Source of the DNA: Diadophis punctatus similis
Lineage: Eukaryota; Chordata; Lepidosauria; Squamata; Dipsadidae
DNA length: 64,000 nucleotides
Reading direction: 5' to 3'
Assembly: GCA_023053685.1 (NCBI GenBank)
Contig: JALIGW010000016.1
Span: forward strand, 8,383,001 to 8,447,000
The notes beneath the pieces were generated by a model. The model had not been told where the DNA came from and did no database searches. It worked only from the letters and a program-made list of their open reading frames with translations. The position numbers were made by a program, and so were the translations under genes. Below are positions 26,401 through 38,400 of this stretch, piece by piece. The first letter of the stretch is position 1, and each line of letters starts with the position of its first letter.

Positions 26401-29400
26401 ATAAGTGTGACAAGTGGTTGTAAGTCACTTTTTCAGTGGCATTACAACTTTGAATGGTTATACAAATAGTTGTAAGTCAAGGATTACCTGCAGTCATAGG
26501 CAAAGGTCACCCAGAGAAAGCAGATGTAAGAAACATAGCAATAGCACTTAGACTTATATACCGCTTCATAGTGCTTTACAGCCCTCTCTAAGCGGTTTAC
26601 AGAGTTCAGCATATTTCCCCCAACAATCTGGGTCCTCATTTTACCCACCTCGGAAGGATGGGAGGCTGAGTCAACCTTGAGCCTGGTGAGATTTGAACAG
26701 CTGAACTACTGAACTAGCAATCAGCTGAAGGTCGCAGTGCTGCTTTTTAACCACTGCACCACCTCGGTTCCTATCCACAACATCAGCTGTGTTTCCTGGG
26801 CCCTGCATTAGTATTGATATTGGTCATCCAAGCAGCCTTATTTTATGCATTGAAAAAAAATGTGAGGATAATTCATGCGGCTGGAAGGATACGAACATGA
26901 TGACAGATCTTCACATTCTCATTTTTATTCTGAAAATACACTATTCGGTCTCCAAGAAAATAGTGTGTATTCCAAGTTAAACATTCATTATTCTACTGCA
27001 ATATACTGGCCATTGTAAATCTCTACAGGTTTCTGATTAATTGGGAGCAAAGGCATCATTATCCCATAAATGTCTTTTAAAAAAGCTTTGTACTTCCCTG
27101 AACCTTAACATTCCACCGAGATGTTATTGTTTCTTCAATAATGCCATTTGGGTTGTGCTTATTTTGGCTCTCCTGACCTCAGTTTGCTATTAAAGTAATT
27201 GATGGGTGGCACAGGCATTGAAGCCTGAGAGTCTCTAGTTTCTTTGATCTGCTGAAAAACTTCCCAGCTATTGATTGACTCAGGAGCAGCAGTTGTAGTT
27301 TCTGTTTTGCCATTAACCTGGGGAGTAGGAAACCGGCACCTGTTTCCTGACTTCTGGCATTGGAAACAGGATTCCTGGTAGCCCTCACTTGACCCGTCAC
27401 ATCACATTAATAATGGAGGAAATGTTCCCAGAAAGTAGGAAGACTAGACGCAGAGGAAGGTAGAATTCCTGCCACATTCATTCAAAATGAATGGAAGAGG
27501 GAATTAGGGGGAACTACAATGAGTTAGGTCAGGGATGTCAAACTCGTGGTGTCACGACGGCGTCATGTGATGTATCGTGACTTTTTTTCCCCTTCGCTAA
27601 ACTGGGCATGGGCGTGGCCAGCGCGTGATGCTTCCGGCCCATGGTGTGCCAAGGTACACCCATGTGACACCTATACTCCGCCAGCTGCATTGGTTGCCCA
27701 TCGGTCTCCGGGTCCAATTCAAGGTGTTGATCACCATCTTTAAAGCCCTTCATGGCTTAGGACCAGGTTATCTCCGGGACCGCATTCTGCCTCACACTTC
27801 CCTTCGACCGGTTAGGGCCCACAGAGTTGGCCTCCTCCAGGTCCCGTCGGCCAAGCAATGCCGGCTGGTGGGCCCTAGGGGGAGAGCCTTCTCTGTGGCG
27901 GGTCCCGCGCTCTGGAACCAACTTCCCCCAGAGACCCGAACTATCCCCACTCTGCTGGCCTTCCGAAAAGCCGTTAAGACATGGCTTTTCCTGCAGGCTG
28001 GGGGTAGAGCTTAATCCACTTGAGCTCACCCCCAAGTATGTATGGTTGCTGAATGGTTGTTGGATGATTTTAATACTGTGTTTTTTAATTTTTATATTTG
28101 TTTTTAAGTAATATTTATAAATTGGTTATTCTTGTATTCTCTCTGTTGTACGCCGCCCTGAGTCCTTCGGGAGTTGGGCGGCATATAAGAAAACCAAATA
28201 AAAAAAAGTTTGACACCCGAGTTAGGCAGAAAGGAGGAAACTAGGCAGTTCATGCTTGCTTTAATAGAAGTGATGGAGGTTGGTGTAGCCTGCATTCTTT
28301 CAAACTTACAGTCTGTGATCGGAGGAGAAATTCTTCTCAGGAATGTCTCAGTGAATTGTTGATGGAATGCCATTGTGATATCTGTATAAAAGAAGTTTCA
28401 AAACTTGTGGGACGTTGCACATTTTAAAGAAGAAACTGGACAACCATTTGTCTGAAAAGGCATAGGGCCGTGATGGCGAACCTATGGCATGCGTGCAACA
28501 AGTGGCATGCGGAGCCATATTGGTGGGCACCCGAGTTCAGGTCTGGCACACATGTGCACGCTGGCCAGCTGATTTTCAGGCCTTCTGGGCCCACTGGGAA
28601 TCGGGAAACAGTCTGTTTTCAGCCTCTGGAGGGGGTGGGGAAGGCCCGTTTTTTGCTCTCCCCAAGCTCCAGAGCCTTTCTAGGAGCCTGGGGAGGGCGA
28701 AAATGTCTTTCCCCACCCCCCCGGAGGTCCTCCAGAGGCCGGAAACGCTCCGTTTGCCGACTTCCGGTTGGACGGGAAGTTCCATTTTTTTGCTCTCCCC
28801 AAGCTTCAGAGCCTTTCTAGGAGCCTGGGGAGGGTGAAAACAGCCAACTTGAAACGGGCCATTTCTGGCCTCCGGGAGTGGGGGTGGGGAAGGCTGTTTT
28901 CGCCCTCCCCAGGCTCCTAGAAAGGCTCTGAAGCCTGGGGAGAGCGAAAAACGGGCGGGCCATCGCGTGCCGGGAGCGGGGGAGTGTCACGTGTGCATGC
29001 ATTGGGGGGGCATGGAATTATGGATGTGGGCACGCATGCGTGTGACACCCCCCTCACGCTCCCCCCCTTTTGGCACACGAACTAAAAAAAGTTTTATTTA
29101 ATTTTGAGATCATTACTACTAATAATACTTTTTAAAGATTTAGAATTTTTTGGAAGTAAATAATTTGATGTATGGTAATATTGTGCTATTAATATCATGA
29201 TGAAGTTTAATATTTTTGTAATTTATATTTAGTTATTATTTATGTAATATTCATTTAAGTTTTATTTAATTCTGAGTAGATGCTGTCTAGGGTAGATGAT
29301 TGAAAGGAGGAGAAAGAAATTGTTCTTTTTCCTTTGTATATTTTTCTTCTTTACTTTATCCTTGTTTCTCCTGTGTTTTTCTTGTATTTTTAGTTTTATT

Positions 29401-32400
29401 CTTTTCTTATTTTTTATTATTACTTTATATACAGATGATATAAAAGATAGAGGTTTAACGATGTAATTTATCAATGTACAATTTGGAGTTGAGGTTTTTT
29501 TTTTTTTAAAGTTTTCCTTTCTTAACTTGATTTAAATTTATCTTATTGATATTATGCCCTGTATTCTCTCTGGGAAGTCCGGGGGGAGGGGGGAGGGGAG
29601 GGGTGGGTGAGGGGGGAGAAAAATAAAAAATGTTTGTACTCTGTACTAATAAAACTTTTTCAATAAAAAAAAAAAGTTCGCCATCACTGGTATAGGGTTT
29701 CCTGCTTGAGCAGGAGGTTGGATTAGAAGACCTTCAGGGTCCCTTCCAACTCTGTTATTCTGAGAGGAGCATTTCAATAGCTTTCTAGTAGCCTTGACTC
29801 AGAAATCCTCCATACCAATATAGCCATCTTGTCCATCTAACTCAAAATTGTCTCCTCTGAGACCAGTTCTGTATGTATATAGCATGTGTATATGTGTGTT
29901 ATTTATTTATTTATTTATTTATTTTGGAATTCTTATATGCCGCCCAACTCCCTAAGGACTCAGGGCGGCGTACAACAGTGAGAAAATACAAGAATAACCA
30001 AAATCTAAAAAAGTTAATTAAAAACAAATATAAAAATTAAAACACAATATAAAAAATCATCACCAAGCATTCAACATCATACATACTTGGGGGGTGAGCT
30101 CGAGTGAATTAAGCTCTACCCCCCGCCTGCAGGAAAAGCCATGTCTTAACAGCTTTCCGGAAGGCCAGCAGAGTGGGGATAGTTCGGGTCTCTGGTGGAA
30201 GTTGGTTCCAGAGCACGGGGCCAGCCACAGAGAAGGCTCTCCCCCTTGGGCCCGCCAGCCGGCATTGCTTGGCCGACGGGACCTGGAGGAGGCCAACTCT
30301 GTGGGCCCTAACCGGTCGAAGGGAAGTATGAGGCAGAATGCGGTCCCGTAGATAGCCTGGTCCCAAGCCATGAAGGGCTTTAAAGATGGTGATCAACACC
30401 TTGAATTGGACCCGGAGACCGATGGGCAACCAATGCAGCTGGCGGAGTATCGATGTCACGTGGGTGTACCTTGGCACACCCACCACAGCACGTGCAGCCG
30501 CATTTTGCACCAGCTGAAGTCTCCGGATACTCTTCAAGGGTAGCCCCATGTAGAGCGCATTGCAGTAGTCCAAACGAGAGGTGACAAGGGCATGAGTGAC
30601 AGTGAGTAGAGCCTCCTTCTCCAAATATGGCCGCAACTGGTGCACCAGGCGAACCTGTGCAAAGGCCCCTCTAGCCACAGCAGAAAGATGATGGTCCAAT
30701 TTTAGCTGTGGATCTAGAAGGACCCCCAAGTTGCGGACCTGGTCCGAGGGAGTCAGTTTTGCTCCCTCAAGGACCAAGGAGGGACAGTTGTCATAGTCCT
30801 TAGGAGGCAATATCCATAGCCACTCAGTCTTGTCGGGATTAAGTCTGAGTCTGTTCCTCCCCATCCAGATCCTAACGTCGTCCAGGCACCGGCACATTAC
30901 ATCAACTGCCTCACTGAAGTCAGACGGGGTGGTGATGTACAGCTGGGTGTCATCAGCGTACTGATGGAAACACACCCCATGTCTGCGAATGATCTCCCCC
31001 AGCGGTTTCATGTAGATGTTGAACAGGATGGGCGAGAGAACCGACCCCTGAGGCACCCCACATGATAGGGGCCTAGGGGACGATCTCTGCCCCCCTGCCA
31101 GCACCGACTGCATCCTATCAGCGAGATAAGAGGAGAACCACCGCAAAACGGTGCCTCCCACTCCCAACTCGCTGAGACGATGCAGAAGGATACCATGGTC
31201 GATGGTATCGAAAGCCGCTGAGAGGTCAAGTAGCACCAGGATGGAGGAGTTTCCCCCATCCCGGGCCCGCCAGAGATCATCCATCAGAGCGACCAAGGCA
31301 GTTTCTGTACTGTAGCCGCGCCTGAAGCCCGACTGGTAAGGATCTAGATGATCTGTTTCATCCAGGAGCTGCAGAGTTTGAGTAACCACCACCTTCTCCA
31401 CAACTTATGTATGTGTTTGGGTAAATATACACTTTCTCCTGAGAGCAGGCAGCAGATTTTCATTTTTAATGTGGGCTGGTGTGCTCGCAGTTAAAAAAAT
31501 GACAATAAAGTTATCTATCTTATCTTCTCCAGGGATTTTGCTCTTTGCCCTTCTCTTCTCAAGAAGAAAGTAGCAGATAAGCTACTTTCTTCTTGAGAAG
31601 CCAGAGTGAATAATTCAGGGTTGGGGAGCTGGAAACATATTTCTTGAGGGCATCATAAGATGAATGCATTTTACTGACTTAAGGAAGTACAGGTAGTCCT
31701 TGACCTATGACCACAGTTGACCCCAAAATTTCGGTTGCTAAGCAAGACAGTTGTTAAGTGAGTTTTGCCCCATTTTATGACTTTTCTTGCCACAGTTAAG
31801 TGAATCACTGCTGTTGTTAAGTTACTGACACGGTTGTTAAGTGAATGTGGCTTCCCCATTGACTTTGCTTGTCAGAAAGTCGTAAAAGATGATCCCATGA
31901 CCCCGGGACACTGCAACCGTCATAAATATGAGTCACTTGCAAGACGTCTCAATGTTGATTCTGTGACCATGGGGATGCTGCAACTGTTTTAAGTGTGAAA
32001 AATGATCCTAAGTCACTTTTTTTCAGTGCCGTCATAACTTGAAACGGTCACTAAACGAATGGTTGTAAGCCAACCTGTACTGAACCCTATTTTGGGGCAG
32101 GGTCCCTCCTTCTAGAACAGGAGGGTGAAACTCAAGGCCTGCAGGCAGGATCCGGCCTGCAGGGTGCTTAGGCCCACAGGGCTGCCCTGGAAACAGCGAA
32201 GGACTGGCCCGCGGTGCCTCTACCAGTGAAAATGGAGTTCTGGTTTCGCTGGCGGAGGGTTGCAGGAGGCCGTTACAGCCGAAAATGGAGCATGCAAGGG
32301 GTAGGCGGCCCTCCCGAGCTCTGTTTTTCTGAGGGTTGCAGGAGGACGTCACAGCAAAAAACGGAGCTCGGGAGCCAATTTTTGCTGGCAGAGCGCTCGG

Positions 32401-35400
32401 GTCACCACAGGCATCCCAACACGAGTGACATTGAGCTGGCCACGCCCCCCCTGGTCACGCCCCCCATGCCCCCCCAGGTCAAACACAACCCTGACGCAGC
32501 CCTCAATGAAATCGAGTTTGACACCCCTGATCTAGAAGCACCAGGGCCAATGGTCCCTCTAATGTTAGAAAACGGCGCGCGGCAATTGGAAACTGCTGCG
32601 CGCCGTTCTCTAGTCATGTGCATGGGCGCGCAGTTGCGCAGCCTCTGATATTAGAAAATGGCGCGCGGCAGTTGGAAACTGCCAAGCACCGTTCTCTCGT
32701 TACGTGCGCGGCCGCACAGCTTAGAGGGAACATTGACCAGGGCTGCTGCTTTTCAACATATCTTACACTGAGGGAATCTTAGGGATGAAAAGACGACTTC
32801 AAGCTTTTGATTTTTTCCAGCTGAAAAGCTGAGGAATAAATGCACCAGCTGTAAAATGCTTTGAGGACTTTTCCTCTCAGCTGAAACCACACATCAGCAG
32901 GTGTAAAAACCTAGCTGGGGTTTTTCTATCTGTCCATCAGTTTCCCCCGCAAAAAAAAAAAATTAAAACAAAATATTGCAGGCGCTTGGACCTTTCAATT
33001 TGTTCTTCCCTGCCTGCGAGCACATTGCAAATAAATGACAAAGCAATCTGGGAGGGAAAATTCATTCAGACACCCCAAGCATGCCAGCGAGCCAGTTTAT
33101 ACTTGCTGCTGCTGGAGCACAATAAAATTGAAGCTTCCGTGAATACACAATTGGCTCCCGGTGGACGAAAAGAGGCCGGCAAAAAAGAAGGGGTTGCGAA
33201 GGGTCTCTAAGGCGCGAATTGCAAACCACCCATGAGAGAATGAGCGAGCCCTGAAGGTTTCGCTTGAAAGGCAAAGTGCAAGTAAGAAAAAAGAGCCAGC
33301 TATGTGAGCGGCAGGACAAACTGTTACTGGCAAGGGAAGTTGTTGACGTGGTAAGCAAAAACCCCTTTCCACACGGACGGGTGGGCGGGAGAAAAATGCA
33401 CCTTCAGAAGGCAACTAACTCCGGTCTGTAGGATTGCAGGGAGTTTTAACTAGAACTCCAGCTTGTCCTACTTTGCTCCGTTTAGCAACGTGCTTTCATT
33501 TCCACTTTGTTTACTATGAAATTAAATTAATCATCGGATTGCTCTGAAGGGGGGGTGGAGGAGTGTTCACACGTCTCTCCCAATCTCCTCAGTTTTCTGT
33601 TCTTTTACCTTGTTTCTGTTCCTCATCCTTTATGCTCTCTGAAACCATGGCATCTATTGTTTCTTGGGGATTGCGATTAAATAAAGGGAAAAGGTAGCAT
33701 TCCCAGTTAATTTTGCTTGGTGCATTTTAAAATAGTGAAATTAAAGATTGGAGTAGTCGAGTAATTTTTATATTGATAATCTTTACAGCAAGTATAGTTG
33801 TGATGTCAGTGTAGAAGATGATGTTGTGGTTGTTTCCCCCCCTCTTCTGTAAGTGTGGTTTCTCTCTCCAGTTAGCAAGACACTTGAAAGAAAAATTAGG
33901 CAATGAACATTTCTATAGACTTATAGATACAGAATGAGATTAAATTCTTTACTCTTGTTAATGAATTGCTTTCATTTCGCCACCTCGGATAAATCAACAG
34001 CTCCAAGGTGAAACAGTATTAAAGGCAATCATGTTATAAGCAATTTTCACATCTGCTTAGCGAATGTGAAATGAACTGGCAGTTTTATTGAATTTAACCT
34101 GTGTTCTGCCTGGATAAGCTGGCTGGGACTAGCCAACTGTTGAGAGATAATATCTGCTGTTAATACATTGACTTACTATTTTTAATGTTAGGAATTTATA
34201 ACTTCCCACTGTAAGGAATTAAAGATTTTTTTAATGCCTTCTAATAACCATGAGATGAGTAAAAATTCAGTAAATGAATTTTTCTCTGTCTGAGAAATGG
34301 CTAGAAGGACATTTGAGCAACAAGCTGCATTATTTGGACAGCCTGGCTGGCTTGAGGCAGAGCTTCTTAGTATAGTTTCTGAAAAGTAGTTATAATAAAA
34401 AGCTTACAAGAGTTTTAATATTTAATATTTGTAATTTGTTTGCCTCGTCGCATACCAACTGAGGCCATCAGTATCTCCCACTATCGATCTACAGGAGCAA
34501 TAAGTTTAAATGTTGAATCATTTACTTGGCCTCAGATACCTCCATGTTAAAGGGACCTAATCTATATCCCACTCACAAACCTTCAAGGATTTCTATTAAT
34601 TGCAAAACAAAAAAAAGCAAGGATTGTAAAACTGAGTCTAGCAAACAGGCCATATTAGACAATCAAACTGTCTTCTTGGGGTAGGTGGGTGGGAGAAGTG
34701 TGTATTTATAACTTCCCATTAAGTGTATAACTTCCCATGGTCTGTGTATAATTTCCTTTAAAGAAATATATTGTAGGAATGCCAAATTTTGCACAAGTGC
34801 AAATAACTATTTAGCAGGATGGGAAAATCAGAAACTGTGGAACAATTTGGGGAAAATGGACTTGCCAATGGCCGTATGGAAGTTGAAAAGGGATAAAACT
34901 TGGGGGAATAAAGTTTGAAAACATAAGGAATGGCTGGAATCCTGAGTATTCAAATTCCATTGTTTTAGCTCCCACTTAAATTTCATGTGCTTTGGATATA
35001 CATGCCAGCTTTCATCTTTCTTCTCTGTCAAAAGTTTATTCTGCCAATCCTACATACGTCTGTGTGGATATGTACCTGCATCAGTATGAGTTGCTTCTAG
35101 AAAGAATTAGAAAAGCAGCTAGAAACTAGAAATATAAAAACCAGGAAAAATGTTTGCTGGGAATGCTAAATAAATAAATGGATCCAGAAACTTACTTCAG
35201 AATAATCATCATATGCTCCTTTCAAGCTGTGTATCACGACTTGCCAAACTTCTATTATTCCATTTCTATAGTATTAATTAAAACATCAAAAAGCAGAAGT
35301 TTGCCGAATTTTTTAAAAAAGGCCAAAGAGGAAGGTAGTGAGGCAGTCCCACTCCAGCTAAAGACCTCTTGAAATTAATTATCCAACTTCTAAAAAAATG

Positions 35401-38400
35401 ATTAGTATTTTTAGGGCTTTCCAAGTTGTATTATCTTGAACCGCTTGATAGTTTCCACTGCACAGTCTTGGTATTGTTTAAAAAAGGATCCATATAGTTT
35501 CCATTAGAAAAAAGGCACCTAGTGTCCTTCCGGGTTCTCCTTAAATGATAACTTCCAGCAGACTTTGCTGTGGGCTATATAGGCTTTCTGGGAATTCTAG
35601 CACCCTGTTGAGTAAGGCATGAATATATTTGCGGTAGATGTGGTGCAGCGCATCCATATTCCTGCCTTTTGGTTACCTCCCTGCCTTTAGCTAGCCTGCC
35701 TGTTAGAGTAGCTTGGATAAAAATTGCAATGAGGATAGGCCTCATAAGTGCTATAATGTGGATGAGCCCCAAAATTTGGTTTTCACGGAGAGTATTATTT
35801 TAAGTGTGATATTCTATTTTAGGACTTGCAGTACAATTCTCACCTATTTCCTAGGTCCACATGGCAAGAGACTGCTTTCATTTTCAGTTCTCTGGGTCGG
35901 AAAGAATCTCTGAGGGCCACAAAAGAAGGACACAGGGATATATGCAAAATACTCTGGATCTTTTTTTTTTCCTGAGCATGAAATGTTCTGGTTCAACATC
36001 ACAATTGTTGCAGGTTCCGGATGGTTTATCTCTTACTGGAAATGTTCCAATCATTCCAGAAATGCTTTGAGGCACCTGTTTTCTATGTGAAACAGGTGTT
36101 TCCAGCTTGAATGATTGCTGTTTGAAGCTTGAAACTTTTCCAGAATGGTCAGAATAACTCCACAAATATTTCAAACGTGCAGCAAGGTGTTTTGAGCGTG
36201 GAACACAGTATTGTACATTAGAAATGTTTTGAATTTGAAGGACTTTGTGCTTCACTCAAGGGCTGCCGTTCACCTATCCCTAGATTCTAATATTTCTATA
36301 ATTCTATAATGCAGATTTATAATTCTATAAATCTATAAATAATAATAATAACAACAAAGTTGGAAGGGACCTTGGAGGTCTTCTAGTCCAACCCCCTGCC
36401 TAGGCAGGAAACCCTACACTACTTCAGACAAATGGTTATCCAACATCTTCTTAAAAACTTCCAGTGTTGGAGCATTCACAACTTCTGGAGGCAAGCTGTT
36501 CCACTGATTAATTGTCCTAACTGTCAGGAAATTTCTCCTTAGTTCTAAGTTACTTCTCTCCTTGTTTAGTTTCCACCCATTACTTCTTGTTCTACCTTCA
36601 GGTGCTTTGGAGAATAGTTTGACTCCCTCTTCTTTGTGGCAACCCCTGAGATATTGGAACACTGCTATCATGTCTCCCCTGATCCTTCTTTTCATTAAAC
36701 TAGACATACCCAGTTCCTGCAACCGTTCTTCATATGTTTTAGCCTCCAGTCCCCTAATCATCTTTGTTGCTCTTCTCTGCACTCTTTCTAGAGTCTCAAC
36801 ATCCTTTTTACATCGTGGCGACCAAAACTGAATGCAGTATTCCAAGTGTGGCCTTACCAAGGCATTATAAAGTGGTATTAACACTTCGCGTGATCTTGAT
36901 TCTATCCCTCTGTTAATGCAGCCTAGAACTGTGTTGGCTTTTTTGGCAGCTGCTGCACACTGCTGGCTCATATTTAAATGGTTGTCCACTAGGACTCCAA
37001 GATCCCTCTCACAGTTACTACTGTTGAGCAAGGTACCACATATACTGTACCTGTGCATTTTGTTTTTCTTGCCTAAATGTAGAACCTTACGTTTTTCACC
37101 ATTGAATTTCATTTTGTTTGATAGCGCCCAATGCTCAAGTCTGTCAAGATCCTTCTGTATCTTGAGCCTATCTTCTGGAGAGTTGGCTATTCCTGCCAGT
37201 TTGGTGTCATCTGCAAATTTGATGAGTTCCCCATCTATTCCCTCATCCAAGTCATTGATAAGGATGTTGAAGAGTACTGGGCCTAAAACAGAGCCTTGGG
37301 GTACTCCACTGCAAACTTCCCTCCATGTAGATGCAGTTCCATTGAGCACTACACGTTGAGTGCGGTTGGTTAGCCAGTTTTGAATCCATCTGATGGTGTT
37401 GCTGTCCATCCCACATTTTTCTACTTTATCTAGAAGTAGGTTATGGTCTACTTTATCAAATGCCTTACTGAAGTCCAAGTAAACCACATCGACAGCATTC
37501 CTCTGGTCCACTAATTTTGTCACTTTGTCAAAGAATGTAATAAGATTAGTCTGGCATGATCTGTTTTTGACAAACCCATGTTGGCTTTTGGTTATTACTT
37601 TGTTTGCTTCTAGGTGTTCATTGATTCATTGCTTGATTATCTTTTCCAGAATCTTCCCTGGTATTGAGGTGAGGCTGATAGGTCTGTAGTTTCCTGGATC
37701 TGTTTTTTTCCCTTTTTTGAAGATGGGAACTACATCAGCTCTTTTCCAGTCCTCTGGCAGTTCCCCGGTGCTCCAGGATCTTTGAAAGATATAGTTCAGT
37801 GGTTCTGAGATCTCATCTGCCAGTTCCTTCAGAACCTTGGGGTGTAATCCATCTGATCCTGGTGATTTGAATTCGTCTAGGGTAGACAGGTGTTCCTTTA
37901 CCATTTTCTTCCCTATTTTAACTTGTGTTCCTAATATGTTTTTTGTGATGCTGTTTTTGATAGGTTGGACTGTTTTTTCCCTTTGTGTAAAGACAGATGC
38001 AAAATACGTGTTAAGTAGCTCTGCTTTCTCCCTGTTGCTTGTCACCTTCTTGCCACTTTCTCCCTGCAATGGACCAATTGTTTCCTTGACTTTTTTCTTG
38101 TTTTTAATATGTTGGAAGAAGCTTTTTTTGTTATTTTTTACTTTTGTCGCAAGCCTTTGTTCATTGTGAGCCTTAGCTTTCCTCACTTCATCTTTACAGG
38201 CTCGGGCTATTTGCTGGTATTCTACCTTAGTTATTTCCCCTTCTTTCCACTTTTTATACTTGTCCTGTTTGTCTTTCAATTTGTCAGAGAGTTCTTTATG
38301 CAGCCATACTGGTTTCTTTTGAGACCTATTATTTTTCTTCTTCATTGGTATTGTGCTAGTCTGGGCTTTTATAATCTCACTTTTCAAAATTTCCCAAGCT

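Larger units (their letters stand above)
28384..29762 (+). mobile_element. CR1 3' end split by a hAT MITE
   Basis: Left half 28384-28467 (gaaactggacaaccatttgt) and right half 29690-29762 (tttcctgcttgagcaggagg, cttccaactctg) rejoin as one CR1 tail. The hAT MITE 28468-29689 lies between them. Confidence 0.88.

Noticed and set aside
28484..28837. 117-codon ORF
   Set aside because: It is in the interior of the MITE at 28468 and composed of repeated gagcctttctagg blocks.
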